Positions 45,766 to 58,686 of a DNA stretch of 64,000 nucleotides are shown here, one piece after another; position 1 is the first letter of the stretch, and each line of letters begins with the position of its first letter. The stretch covers positions 9,720,417 through 9,784,416 of the forward strand of contig OW203997.1 in the NCBI GenBank assembly GCA_934047225.1. The letters run 5' to 3'. A program made the position numbers and the translations under genes. A model generated the notes under the pieces. It searched no databases and was not told where the DNA came from. It worked only from the letters and a program-made list of their open reading frames with translations. This DNA is from Ypsolopha sequella (lineage: Eukaryota; Arthropoda; Insecta; Lepidoptera; Ypsolophidae).

Positions 45766-46403
45766 TGATGACGATGACGATGAAGATGACGATGACGTTG
45801 ACGATGACGTTGACGATGACGTTGAAGATGACGATGACGATGACGTTGATGATGACGTTGACGATGACGGTGACGATGACGTTGACGATGACGTTGAAGA
45901 TGACGATGACGATGACGTTAATGACGACGTTGACGATGACGGTGACGATGACGGTGACGATGACAGTGACGATGACGGTGACGATGACGATGACGATGAC
46001 GTTGACGATGACGTTGACTATGACGTTGAAGATGACGATGACGATGACGTTGATGATGACGTTGACGATGACGATGACGTTGATGATGACGTTGACGATG
46101 ACGGTGACGATGACGGTGACGATGACGGTGATGATGACGGTGACGATGACGGTGAAGATGACGATGACGTTGAAGATGACGATGACGATGACGATAAAGA
46201 TGACGTGACGATGACAATGACGATGACAATGACGATAACTATGACGATAACTATGACGCTGACGATGACGTTGACGATGACGTTGACAATGACGTTGAAA
46301 ATGACGATGACGATGACGTTGACGATGACGGTGACGGTGACGAGGACGATGACCATGACGATGACGTTGATGATGACGTTGACGATGATGGTGACGATGA
46401 CGG

Positions 46404-46450
<47 letters not shown>

Positions 46451-46455
46451 TTGAA

Positions 46456-46486
<31 letters not shown>

Positions 46487-47229
46487 TTGACGATGACGTT
46501 GACGATGACGTTGACAATGACGATGACGATGACGTTGATGATGACGTTGAAGATGACGATGACGATGACGTTGATGATGACGATGACGATGACGATGACG
46601 TTGAAGATGACGATGACGAAGACGATGACAATGACGATGACGATGACCATGACGATGACGTTGACGATGACGTTGACAATGACGTTGACGATGACGTTGA
46701 CGATGACGATGACTTTGAAGATGACGATGACGATGACGTTGATGATGACGTTGACGATGACGGTGACGATGACGGTGACGATGACGATGACGGTGACGAT
46801 GACGGTGACGATGACGATGACGATGACGTTGACGATGACGGTGACGGTGACGGTGACGATGACGATCACCCTCACCATCACTCTCACCGTCACCGTCACC
46901 GTCATCGTCATCGTCATCGTCATCATCAACGTCATCGTCATCGTCATCGTCATCGTCTTCGTCAACGTCAACGTCATTCTCATCGTCATTCTCATCGTCA
47001 TCGTCATCGTCATAGTCATAGTCATCGTCATCGTCATAGTCATCGTCAACGTCATCGTCATCGTCATCGTCAACGTCAACGTCATCGTCAACGTCATTGT
47101 AAACGTCATCATCAACGTCATCTTCAACGTCATCGTCAACGTCATCGTCATCGTCATCGTTATCGTCATCGTCATCGTCATCGTCAACGTCATCGTCATC
47201 GTCATCGTCATCGTCTTCGTCAACGTCAA

Positions 47230-47264
<35 letters not shown>

Positions 47265-47345
47265 ACGTCATCGTCAACGTCAACGTCATCGTCAACGTCA
47301 TCGTCACCGTTATCGTCATCGACATCGTCATCATCATCAACAATA
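45648..47345. repeat. 1.7-kb GAT/GAC microsatellite that switches strand
   Basis: From 45648 to about 46866 the plus strand is a GACGAT/GATGAC/GTTGAC array. From about 46867 to 47345 it is the complementary ATCGTC/GTCAAC array, so the two halves are mutually inverted. Long open frames on both strands are by-products, because these hexamers contain no stop codon. Confidence 0.95.
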
Positions 47346-48265
47346 AATCGTAATCGGTGAAACAATGATGTCCGCAAAATGGCGGATTATTATGTAACTA
47401 GGTGATTATTAAACCTCTTGTATAGGCTTAGCAGCGTAAGTTGTGATAAAGAACAGATTACAAACTTTTTTACCCGTACAAGATATCTATAGCGTGCCTA
47501 ATCCTGTTTGTAGTCATATATTTGAGTTATATTTCTCAATCAAACGGTTTTAGGTGCTAATGTTGAGCTACAATACTCTAATACGGTAAAGGTGCTACAA
47601 AAGATCTTTACAGATCGATTCTAACGCTATAGACTAGATACAACTACGTATATATGTTATATATATACGTGTTATATGTGATATTTGTAACTCTTTTGAA
47701 GCGCTTTTACCTTACTAATTGCTATTTTAGATCTCATAGTGCTATTTAGCATATTTATAACTCTGCATTGTATCTAAAGCCTGTACAAGAACTAAATAAC
47801 ACACCTCTGTTTCTCCAAAGCCGTAATTTGTCGCTACTCTACTTCTTCAATACCACCCTTCTCTTAAAGAGATATTACAATCTCTTATATATAGTCTAAG
47901 GAATATACAAACTCTCTTCAACCGCTGTTATACAACAAAGAAGCGGTACAGTGCCTTCTTATACTGCTTGTGTGCTACTTGGGTATCAAGTTATTAGTAT
48001 TAGGCTTATATCAGTTTTCTTTGATCATGTTTTTTTTTTGACGTAAATTATATGGCAATATTGTAACAAAAGGGATTCCTTATATCAACATGTTGTAATA
48101 ATGGATCAAATTCCAATAGTTTCCATAGACAATAATTGGCGAAGGATCCTTTAAAAGTGTAGTATCGGCCTTAGTCATTTGGTTTTTAAAATGTGAATAA
48201 AGTTCCTGGTGAAGTTTCATGAAAGTGGCAATGGAAGAATAAGGGATCGAGGGAATTTTAATATT
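47346..48265. other. No gene recognised
   Basis: Unusual in style (many short CTATA/GCTAC words) but no coding frame, tandem repeat or known transposon end was identified. Confidence 0.4.
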
Positions 48266-48666
48266 TTTTCAATGCAAATGCTCGTAAAGGCCCACTTTTA
48301 ATGCATCAAAACCGAAAAGAAAGTCGATTATTTTGCCCTAGGGCTTTGTTATTATTATTATTTTTAATTTATTTACAATGGTTGGCTAACCTGCAGCCTT
48401 TCCTAAATGTTACCTACCATAAATGTTATACTTTTTTTTTCCACTGTTTAACGGCTCTGGATACAGTCCTTTTGAGCCAATCATAATTTAAAGTTCACAA
48501 GATTATATTTGTTTTATTTCCTCACACTATGCATTGAAAAAAGTAGTATGATACACGGGCGTAAGAGCAACAAATTACTCGGTTACGTTTAAAACACTCG
48601 CTACGCCCGGGTTTTAAATCGTCCTCGTAATTTTTTTCCTTTTCGCCCTTGTAGCATAAACTACTA
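48266..48666 (-). repeat. Dispersed repeat D, copy 3
   Basis: Reverse complement of 9101-9492, with TTTTCAATGCAAATGCTCGT at the left and GTAGCATAAACTACTA at the right. Confidence 0.85.
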
Positions 48667-48744
48667 TTTTGTATTACCTAGATTGCGACATAGCTGAAGC
48701 ATGCGTGTGCGTAGATGAAATCTGTTGCTATATTTCTATCTTTT

Positions 48745-48965
48745 CAAATTTTTTCAAATTCTTGTCTTTGGATTTGTTTCTGATTGATATTTTCTAGTTT
48801 GTAATGCACTCTAATAGTATTTAGAGTATTCATAGCGATGGATTTCGCAAAATAAACATAATCATTATGATCCTGTTTGTTAACAATTTCGCATTCTAGT
48901 TTTTCATTGTGCAGAAGTAATAAATTACTAATTACACTGTATTTTATTGAAACACCTGTTTTATG
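48745..48965 (+). repeat. Repeat with copies around the tRNA-like locus
   Basis: TTTGGATTTGTTTCTGATTG and TTTGTAATGCACTCTAATA recur at 50073-50215 and inverted at 49772-49850. Confidence 0.75.
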
Positions 48966-49560
48966 ATAAAATAATGTTTTAATTGCATAAACTTAATATT
49001 TTACGGATCTGACAAGGATGTGGTCATTTCAATGACGTCAATATAACAAGAAAATGTTTTTCGTATAATGACTAGTTGAATAAAATGTAAGTGAATCCAT
49101 TTAGTCATCAATGGAAATTGAGAAATAAAACGGATCTAGACACGCGGCAGTGTGTCCAGGGCCGAGTTCAAAGAAAAAGGCCGGGCGCACCACGAATTTT
49201 GCCCCCCCCATTAACTTATTTCCTGTTGGACCCACGAAGCTACAATGGAAGTACGAAAAATCATAAAAACCATAAATTTCATGAATCTAAATGGAATCTA
49301 TCCATTCCCGTCCACACTCGACTCCACAATCAAACTTTCAACTATTTTTCACCGCACGCATTATCAAATCTTTCACACCTCCACTGACTAAAATTCAACT
49401 CCAGACCTGGGAAAACTCATATATATGGTCGCTTGGTGCCCACTACGGCCCCGGTCTACTCAAGCAACGATATCATTCTATCTGTCAACATTTGTGTCAA
49501 ATAAAATTTTCATTTAATATAACTACTAATTTACACATATTTTTAATTAAATATTATTAG
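48966..49560. other. No gene recognised
   Basis: Includes a C-run (49201-49209) and GGCCGGGCGCACCACG. Two short overlapping frames here have no family likeness. Confidence 0.4.
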
Positions 49561-49567
49561 AGTGAAT

Positions 49568-49732
49568 TATTATTACATACGGCTTGAACACTCACGTGTG
49601 ATTGTTGTTGACTATATGCCAATCGTTTCACCGATACAATTTCGGCATTATCAAGGCGAGTGTCGTTCTAAGGACGACGACGCGGCGTTCACCGTCGTTG
49701 TCAACGTGAGTGTTCAAGCCGTATGTAATAAT
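49568..49732. mobile_element. 165-bp MITE with 28-bp inverted ends
   Basis: ATTATTACATACGGCTTGAA and CACTCACG at the left are mirrored by CGTGAGTGTTCAAGCCGTAT at the right; no ORF. Confidence 0.8.
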
Positions 49733-49771
49733 AATTTAGTATGTCAGCTCACGCGAGTTTTAATAATATTA

Positions 49772-50160
49772 TTATTAGAGTGCATTAAAAACTAGAAAAT
49801 ATGAATCAGAAACAAATCCAAAGACATGAATTTGAAAAAATTGTAGCGACGACAGCGCCATCTGTTTCTTAAGAATAAGGCGTGAAATTACATAACGCCC
49901 TCGTGAGCGTTCTGTATGTACAGTACAAGCTAGTATATCAAGCAGATGCAAAAATAACAATGAACAAGTATTATGGAAGAATTCGCCGGTCTTGGTAGGA
50001 ACCTCGGTGGCATAATTGGTAGCGCGCTTGTCTTGATAACAAGAGGTCGCAGGTTCGAATCCTGGCCCGGGGAATTTTTTCAAATTCTTGTGTTTGGATT
50101 TGTTTCTGATTGATGTTTTCTAGTTTGTAATGCACTCTAATAATATTTAATATTTAGAGT
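49772..50160. repeat. Inverted repeat enclosing the tRNA-like sequence
   Basis: AGAGTGCATTAAAAACTAG and CAGAAACAAATCCAAAGACA at the left mirror the sequence at 50073-50155. About 220 bases lie between the arms, including the tRNA-like unit. Confidence 0.8.
50002..50073 (+). tRNA. tRNA-like sequence, probably a SINE head or tRNA pseudogene
   Basis: 72 bases with an A-box-like TGGCATAATTGGTAGCGC, a consensus B box GGTTCGAATCC, and an anticodon stem CTTGT/ACAAG whose 7-base loop would give TGA. The acceptor stem pairs six of seven, and the T stem four of five. The mismatches, the odd residue after the anticodon and the setting inside inverted repeats argue against a working tRNA. Confidence 0.45.
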
Positions 50161-50219
50161 ATTCTTAGATTTCTTAGCGATGAATTTCACAAAATAAACA
50201 TAATCCTATTTTTAATTAT

Positions 50220-51885
50220 TTTATAAGACTGGTGCCGAACAATAAAGTTCGAAATATATCTCCCAAAATATGATTTGAATGTGTTTTTGAACTTCTATAT
50301 ACCTAAATATATATAAATAATAATAAAGTATAAATTTCATAAATGAAACATTAATAGTCCCAGAGATATTCACCTCCAAAAATCTCTATTTTTATCAGAC
50401 TGACTGTAAGTCATTCAAATAAAACCTAAACGACTCCAAGGTTACTTAGACACTTAAAATTTAGCATAAAGGTAGGTCATTGACCGTATACAAAGAAAAA
50501 ATTCAGAAAATTACTTATATGTAGTTATTCCAGATGTTGTTCATCTCCAACTTAATTAGACATTTCAGATACATCGAGTTTAATAGACCGTTAGTATCAA
50601 GTTAAGTTGGTCAAAGACACTGAATTTGAAACAATAAAAAAAAACTCTTATACTCTTATGGTTAGACTTTTCACTTGGTCATAGTATGATTGTTCGCTTA
50701 TAATTTGAGAACCATGAACAGATTTCGAAGCGGTTAACATGGTTAGTCGGTTTTTTGTAAACATTTGAAACTGAGTTGAATAGTAGTCTTTATGTATTAT
50801 TCGCTATTTAGAACTTGAGTATCACTCGGACGAATTATAATGAAGTTTTCGCTTAGGAGATAACTTCAAAAAGAGTAAAGTAGTAAGATTTTGTATGTAT
50901 ACGTATTATAGGGAGGGACAGGAGCTTAATCATTTTAGGAACATGAATCACAAAAGAGGTGGCCAAAGCCAGCAGAGATTTTATAATCCGCTACAAAATC
51001 CCTGGCAAAAGCGTTATACAATATGACCATTCTTGTATAGTACTGTTTAGGTTAGGCCAGCGTCGGACTTAGCCTAAGGGGCCCGGATGGCAAAATTATT
51101 TTTTTCAAAATTCCTAGTTAAGCTTTCATTCGGATGGGGGACTAACAGTTTTCTGTTTTTAATAAGGCAATAATATGCAAATTTACATCACCTCTGCAAT
51201 TGATATTTATTGCAAAAATGATGGTGTAAAACCGAAACCGGTTGGGTTAAATTAGTTTTTTAAACTGTGAAACGAGTGCAAGTGCATCTATACATCATGT
51301 TAAAAATGTTTTAGTTTTTCACTCTAATATCTCGAAAACACTCTTCTTTTATTGATATGATACATTATGATTTAGATAGGTAGTTTTGCAAAATTTTTAG
51401 AAAAAATTGAAAGTGAAAGAAATGCGAAACTTTGAAAATGTCTCTTCGTATATGTATATGTGAACTACTCGTACTATGCGTGTATGTAGTATTGTAAGCC
51501 CGGGGGAGCCAGTCCGAAAAAGCATTTTGAATTAAATTGAATTTTTCGAAATTCACGTATCTACTTGATTGTTTAAATTTTCCTGAAATAATATAAGGTG
51601 ACATTTTATTTACACAGCCAAAATCATACTGAACACTCGGCAAGTAGTCAGTATCAAGGATCGATGACACTTTTCTGAATATTTGAAAGCTTTTTTTTTC
51701 TTCTTACCTACAAACGCAAGCACAGCCCCGAGTCTCTACTATAGAAGGACTTACTAAGCCTCCGGTATGAATTTGGCTGCATAAATAAATTTCTCGTTGT
51801 TTAAAGGCGCAAATAACGGCAGGTACTTGCCTTTTACAAAACATGAAAATAGGCCATTATTTAAGTATTTTTGATTATAATAGGT
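50220..51885. other. No gene recognised
   Basis: About 1.7 kb of AT-rich DNA. Short frames such as 51365-51670 lack any family likeness. Confidence 0.45.
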
Positions 51886-51914
51886 ACACCGCGTACGCCT
51901 TCACGTACTTCCAA

Positions 51915-52295
51915 AATATTTTCCACCCAAAGGTTGTCTGAAAGAAATCGCTCTAATCGATAATACCGCCCATTGTTGCCTATTTTGTTTTTATTTTTGT
52001 TATTTTTGTTTTTCCAACTTTGTATTGTCCTTTTTGTTATTTTTCTTTTGGTGCACAATAAAGCGTATTTATGTTTATGTTATGTTTATGAAAACCTTGA
52101 CAGATTAAAATAGCATTTTATTATTTTATATGAATGTACCTACTTACTTATAATTTAGTAAATACCTAATTGTAGAAAAAGAAGTGCGACTCCCTCCCCA
52201 CAGACAAACCAAATTTCTACTTGGTTTTGTGGGATGTATTTAGATTAAGTTATCTTTGAAATAAATAAACATATTCATTCATTCATTCATTCATA
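51915..52295 (+). mobile_element. LINE 3' UTR and (ATTC)n tail fragments
   Basis: CCAAAGGTTGTCTGAAAGAAAT and TGCACAATAAAGCGTATTTATG form one tail. A second fragment ends AATAAATAAACATATTCATTC with about five ATTC units (52266-52293). Confidence 0.65.
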
Positions 52296-52759
52296 CAAAA
52301 TTCCCAGCAGGTTTAAATATTTTTTGCGGTATATTTAAGAAAACTTGTACACTACGATCAGTAGATTATGTGATTTCATTTAAAGACACCTCTCCATGTA
52401 CCTACCACTATGCTCGTAGTTTCCAATGGTTCTGTTTTTAGACAATTTCAATCCCAGTAATTGCCAACTGTTCTGCCGCCAAAGCCTACATCGTTACAGA
52501 GCAAATATCTTCTAAGCACCGGCCAGTAACACGCGATGTAACATGAGTTTGGCGTTGCGCCTGCTCTATTGTTGCTGCTCTGCCAATAAGTACTATCGAG
52601 GAAATTGCGTCTGTATCACTTCGTTCTTATTCCCATTGCAATACAAGTGAAATGTCGGCCTACGGTTTCTCTAATCGATAGGTAGTAATACCTTATATTG
52701 TCTGTCGATAGTACGTACTTCACCACAACCCAAGCAGTCGTCATACAAAAAAGTGAACA
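52296..52759. other. No gene recognised
   Basis: Nothing that I can assign. Confidence 0.4.
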
Positions 52760-53343
52760 GGTCCTCTAAAAAGGCCGCTTTGCATGAATCATGTTATGAT
52801 TCTGTTCTAATGCCGTCTCTTTTGCACACGTGAAAAAACTCTGACTCTATCCTACTTTTAAATCATTTTATGATTCACCCAAGTCGGCCTTTTTAGATCC
52901 CCTGGTCCTCTAAAAAGGCCGTTTTGCATGAATCACATTATGATTCTGTTCTAATGCCGTCTCTTTTGCACGCGTGAAAAAGCTCTGACTCTATCCTACT
53001 TTCAAATCATTTTATGATTCACCCAAGTCGGCGTTTTTAGAGGACCAGGCGATCTAAAAAGGCCAACTTGGGTTAATCATAAAATGATTTGTAAGTAGGA
53101 TGGAGTCAGAGTTTTTTCACGCGTGCAAAAGTGACGGCATTAGAACGGAATCATAATATAATTCATCCAAAGCGGCCTTTTTAGAGGACCATTTCCTCTA
53201 AAAAAGGCGCTTTGGTTTAATCATTATTATTATTTCGTTCTAATAATGTCTCTTTTGCATAGGTGAAAAAACTCTCACTCACTAAGATAACTTTCAAATC
53301 ATTTTATGATTAATCCAAATCCGCCTTTTAGATCCCCAGGACC
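52760..53343. repeat. Four-unit array of the 145-bp MITE in mixed orientation
   Basis: Units: 52760-52903 (+), 52904-53046 (+), 53049-53190 (-), 53193-53343 (+). Each runs GGTCCTCTAAAAAGGCC ... CTAATGCCGTCTCTTTTGCA ... TTTTTAGATCCCC. The fourth is the most diverged. Confidence 0.9.
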
Positions 53344-53867
53344 GACTAATGTGATGTATATAACCACATTCCTTACATTCAGATAGAATGGATTCATTAT
53401 GTATGGCCAGTACACAGACTACGACACTAATTGCCCTTATGGCCTTTGATCACTTTGGAAAATAGCCAGGCCTAATTTTGTAGCTGATAATATGGCACTT
53501 GGCAGTCACTGAGTCAAACTTCAGATATCAACAAGTTTTCAAAAATCCCAATTTTAGTTCAGTCTTAGTTAGAACCTTTTAATAATCTGTAACTTAATTA
53601 TTTTTTGATTTATGCATTTTTCTGCTACCTGTGTTAAAAGGATAATAATCTAGGATAACTTGTCTAAAATTGCAGTTTGCCAAAGATGTATATATTTTAA
53701 GCAATTATAACTTTGGTCCGTCCTTGCAGCCAAAATATCACGGTGGTAAAAACTACACCTTGTTTAAAAAAAAAAAGCGTATACGTTACTTCATTTTAAA
53801 GTTTATCAGCTCTCATTTTTAACTGGCAAAAACTACCAGGGGGTGTTTAGTAGATTAGTGTTCTTTT
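53344..53867. other. No gene recognised
   Basis: Nothing that I can assign. Confidence 0.4.
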
Positions 53868-54673
53868 TAGGGTTCCGTAGTACCTAAAATATACAAAAGG
53901 AACCTTTATGGTGAGACTCCGTTGTCACATCCTCATAACTTTAGCACAATTAAAGATAAAGACTTGAAATTTAGCAAAAAATAGCAATAATATGCCTACA
54001 TATCACGGTGTGAAAAAACATAAGAAAAATTTGAAATAGTTCAAAATATTTTCAAAACAAAAGTGAGAAAAATAAAAAATGTAATCCTAAAAATACAATA
54101 TGGGTATCAAATTGTAGATATTAAAAAGCTGATTGTAAAAATGTATTCTTTTACTGTATTTACTAGTATTGGTTTCAGAGAATTGTTAAAAAAAAAGACA
54201 AAAATATGTATGTCCCCTCCCTTTGTCTCCGAAACTGGTTGACCGAAAAATATGAAAAAAATGTCGATTATAGATCATAGCTGGTCAATTACGGAAAAAC
54301 TAGCGATTGAAAAAAAGTTAAGCACATATGAGAACTATAAAAAAATAAGTAAAATAAATAAATAAAATATTTTATAGAAACACAATATGGGTATCAAATT
54401 GTAGGTAATTAAAAGCTAATTTAAAAAATATACAATTTGGCTATATTTAATTGCATCTATTTCGAGAAATCTTCGAAAAACCACAAAACAATGTATGTCC
54501 ACTCCGTTATCTCCAAAACTGGTAGACTAAAAAATATGAAAAAGATTATGGTAATATGTGATAACGTAAAGATTACAGGAAAAATAAAGAGGTTGAGAAA
54601 TTCACAAAAAAAAAATTACAAATTAAATTCATCAGGTACGCGAGTCTTACTCGCATTTAGCCCGTTTTTTTTT
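53868..54673 (+). repeat. Dispersed repeat B, nearly complete copy
   Basis: GGGTTCCGTAGTACCTAAAA to TTACTCGCATTTAGCCCG. It contains two diverged internal halves, each with AATATGGGTATCAAATTGTAG and CTCC(G/A)AAACTGGT, so the element itself has an internal duplication. Confidence 0.8.
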
Positions 54674-55246
54674 TGTTGAAATGAGAAGAAATAATAAATA
54701 AGAAATGATAAGATGTTCAACTTTGCAAAAAAACAGTAGTTTTTACAGAAAATAATGTCGTAAGAGACAAGTTATATTACATACAATCTGAATAACTGCT
54801 CCGATTCTCATCAAAGGTCCAAGTGACATTTGCTTGACCTTCGAAACTTAAGACCACGCAAAAATTACACACCTAATCCTTATATCAAAGCTTTAAGAGT
54901 GACTTTGCATTTTCAAAAACGAAAGTTTGGCGAACTCTATGTGGGTCAATGTGAACGAACATATTATTTTTATTGAGACAAAAAAATAATAAGAGCAGGT
55001 GCTTTTGGAGAGATGATTGCCACGTACGACCCCACAGTTATTTGTAAGTGCAATTGTACATTTTTGTTACATCATGTGAAGGTATTTAGGGAGTGTTGCT
55101 CCGTGCTTGTACGGCCTATAATGAGCTTTCTCAGGATCTAGATCCTTTTGCTCAAAATCTAAATTGTTATAGAGGTAAACTAAAAAGGCTTGTGTAAAAA
55201 AGGTTTAATCATAATATTAATCGTGTTTTATATAACTATAATTTTA
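54674..55246. other. No gene recognised
   Basis: Nothing that I can assign. Confidence 0.4.
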
Positions 55247-55630
55247 TTTTCAATGCAAGTGCTCGTAAAGGCCCACTTTTTATGCATCAAAACCGAACAG
55301 AAAGTCGATTATTTTGCCCTAGGGCTTTAATATATATATTTTTTTATTTATTTACAATGGTTGGCTAATCTTTCCTGTGTACCATAGACGTTATACTTTT
55401 TTTACACCGTTTAAGGGCTATGGATACAGTCCTTTTGAGCCAATTATAATTTAAAGTTCACAAGATTATATTTGTTTTCATTTCCTCACACTATGCATTG
55501 AAAAATTTAGTATGATACACGGGCTTAAAAGCAATAAATTACTCGGTTACGTTTAAAACACTCGCTACGCTCGTGTTTTAAATCGTCCTCGTAATTTATT
55601 CCTTTGCGCCCTTGTAGCATAAACTACTAT
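55247..55630 (-). repeat. Dispersed repeat D, copy 4
   Basis: Reverse complement of 9101-9492, full length. Confidence 0.85.
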
Positions 55631-55713
55631 TACCAGCATCTGTTTTGCTGTATTTAAATTAACCTAAGTAGTAACTGCTAGATAATTTTCTTTGATGAGT
55701 CTTATATAAGGTT

Positions 55714-55966
55714 TAATATTATTAGTTGGCGAAACTCAAAACATAGGTAGTACTAGTCTATATAAACAACTCTTTGTATGGGAGCTAAGCGAAATTCGCA
55801 ACTTTTTTTCTCTTCCTCCCATACAAATTGCCCCGATCAGCTGACTGGTCCAGTAAGTATGGAAAGGTGAAAACAAATTTTAAGAATTTTGCTTAGCTCC
55901 CATATAAACAGTTGTTCATATAGACTAGTATAACCAATGTTTTGAGTTTCGCCAACTAATATTATT
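55714..55966. mobile_element. 250-bp MITE with arms of about 80 bp
   Basis: TAATATTATTAGTTGGCGAA, ACTCAAAACAT, TAGTCTATATAAACAA and ATGGGAGCTAAGCG at the left mirror those at the right end. Confidence 0.85.
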
Positions 55967-56629
55967 TAACTTTATAGACTCGAGCATCCATCCAACTTTT
56001 AGAGTAAATACTTACGAAATGTTGTAATATCTAAAGTACAAGAAAATGTCTCTTGTCTATTTAGGTACAAAATTTCAAATACGACTTACGTCTGAAAAAA
56101 TATTATCATGCAACTACGTTTGTTGAGTAGCAACACAATAGCAGTCATTCTTACACTAGACCACTCATCACTATTGAAACTTTACGACACGTAATGATCT
56201 AATGACATGTCATGATGGATTAGGTATGACTAGGACACCACGTCCATCAATGACCTTAAAATGACCTTTCACGTCCTTGCTTTATTGTGTAATATACACA
56301 GCCTTAAAATTAGGCTTAAAGGTAACAAATTCTTTGATTCTATCTGACATTGATCCAGCTATAGTGATCGATCATTGTTATCACTAAAGCCACTGGTATT
56401 TAAAGTTCAAATTAGATAGGCATTTTAAAACTAAACCGAGCCTACCCTTTAGGTACATGCATCTTTTTGTTCAATACTTACTTACTTGGTTGTATGAAAG
56501 TGTACATTCATTCATACGCATACATCTGAAATGTGGAATTTCCCTGCCGGCGTCCGTATTTCTAGATTCAGTTTAACCCGGATTCCTTTAAAAGAAAAGT
56601 AAACAAGTACCTTCGGTTTTAAATAATAA
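55967..56629. other. No gene recognised
   Basis: Nothing that I can assign. Confidence 0.4.
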
Positions 56630-57160
56630 AAATAACCAGCCAAGTGTGAGTTGGATCCCCGCACAAAGCTTTTTTAGGTACGGAATCCTAAAAACTTTAT
56701 GGTAAATAATTCCATTTGCAGTTATGAACGACCAACTTATTTTGAGAGTTATGATATATTCAAATAAATGTATGTAAAAACTTTAAAGAGTCAAATTAAG
56801 TTGGTCAATAACAACTTTCTAAATAGTTAAATATTGAGAATTTTCAGAATTTGTCCTATACGTGTGCTATAAGATTGTACACGAAATTTTAAGTTTCTAA
56901 GTCAACTGGAAATGCCCTATAGGTTTTCATGGTGAGCAAATTTGTATGAAATTGACTATGTAAAGTGCAATAACTGTTTTTCGCGTTAAGTTTGTAGCCT
57001 GATATTCCTACAGCGTAGACTTCTGTTGTGGGTATCAGTTTCAACTTGATATCTTATAAGGGGCCCGAGCAAAAAGGTCTTGACAGACGGACAGATGGAC
57101 AAGAAAGTGAACCTATAAGGATTCCGTTTTTTCATCTTGAGATACGGAACTCTAAAAACA
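56630..57160 (+). repeat. Dispersed repeat C, degraded copy
   Basis: CCAGCCAAGTGTGAGTTGGA, then GACAGACGGACAGATGGAC and GATACGGAACTCTAAAAA; compare 61011-61317. Confidence 0.55.
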
Positions 57161-58263
57161 GTTCTAATTATTATCAATTTACGCCTATTCTCTTTTAATA
57201 AGGCATAGCTTTAAAAAAATTGAATTTTTCCAACTGCTGCATTTTAGGAATGTTTCAGCAAATAAAAACATTAAGTTTTTTTTTTTAAATAAGTTTGAGC
57301 TGTTACTCCAGATGGTACGTAAGTCATCCGATTTCATATTGGAGAATTTCAAGTAAATAAAGTAAGTTTGATCTGAGCCACGATCTGGTCCACTGCTATC
57401 TTTTGTTTTAGTATTGTTTATTGATTATGATAAAAAATTAAGAAATTATTAAAATAAATTAATAAAAAATTAGGAGAGAATAGAGATATGAAGCACTATG
57501 ATTAGCTAATAAATAAATAAATAAATATCAGTCACTTTACCAATCGATATTACCTCAATTGCTGATGCTATCTTGTGATTAAGTGATTTGGATTATGATG
57601 AATAGGTTTTTGTGTGGTCTGAACTTCACATACGAACACTTTCGAACCATATTCATTTAGACAGACGACTTAACTTTTATTCACTTAGCTATAGAGGTGA
57701 TTTCTGCTAAAACTTGCATCCTTATACAAGGTGTGAAGGTACTCGAGAAGCGCCTTGAACTATATTGGTGAGCAGGCAGGCCATATGGCAGGCGCAAGCG
57801 CATTCAAATGAGTTGTATAATGGGACGATTTATGAATTCATAATACTTATGTTGATTTTAAGGGTCCTTTTGAGCAATAAAAACCCAATGGAAATTAATT
57901 GTACCTACTTGCTATTTTGCTGTAGCCAAGCTGCAACCTAAGATATAGATTGAATTAAAATTAATGATGTCATAACGTAAACAAATTTAAATTATTTGGG
58001 GTTTCAAATAACTTGTCATTTAAGCTTATTACATTTGGGCCTCAATCTTTTTGTTCACATCAAGTTTTATTTGGTAGCCCTTTTATTACTTAGGCGAATT
58101 TTGACAAAAGAGTTACCATGCCCTTAGTTTAATGAAGCGATAGAGTCGATGTTGATAGAGCTCATGGCCAAAACTGGGTGATTTTAAAAGTCATAGATTC
58201 GGAAAGATCCCGACCTAGGTATAAAATTGCCGTGTTATAATGTACATTATTGTATGACAAGAC
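57161..58263. other. No gene recognised
   Basis: Only a short (AAAT)n run near 57510-57526. Confidence 0.4.
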
Positions 58264-58686
58264 TTAAGGCGCTACGAAAAAAAAATCGACACTTTAAGAA
58301 CTTGCATATCTACTAGTAAATAATGTATTATTTTGATAAAATAGTACATTGTTTTTGGATTCTTTTTTTAGGGACCTGTTAAAACAGAAACGCAATTGGA
58401 GAAATTCGGCTAATTGAATATTTATTGAAATGAGGTCTTTTTCGACACCAATTCTCCTGGTCTGACAATTTAGAATGACATATGGACTGCAACTATATTT
58501 TATTAGATGGGTTTTAAAGGTATCTAGGACCTGGTTAAACGAAATTTTGATAGCATCTTTAGTACATTTAAAATTAATAAAAAACCGACTTTTATGCTAC
58601 TTTTCCACGAATCCGTCCCTCTTGCACTGACGGTTTTTTCGCATATGGAGTAACAGGGACGCTAAAACTTTTACATATCGCCTTAA
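58264..58686 (+). mobile_element. TTAA-flanked MITE, best-preserved copy
   Basis: TTAA at both ends, inner ends GGCG(C)TACG and CATATCGCC. 423 bp, no ORF. TTAA duplication recalls piggyBac-type insertion, though the termini do not show a typical piggyBac sequence. Confidence 0.75.

Noticed and set aside
45608..47377. Very long open frames encoding Asp-rich, Met/Thr, Val/Ile or Ser-rich proteins
   Set aside because: They arise because GAT/GAC hexamer arrays contain no stop codon in several frames. The frames overlap on both strands and have no promoter or non-repetitive domain.
50002..50073. A functional nuclear tRNA gene
   Set aside because: Stem mismatches, an unusual base after the anticodon and the repeat setting favour a SINE or pseudogene; kept only as tRNA-like.
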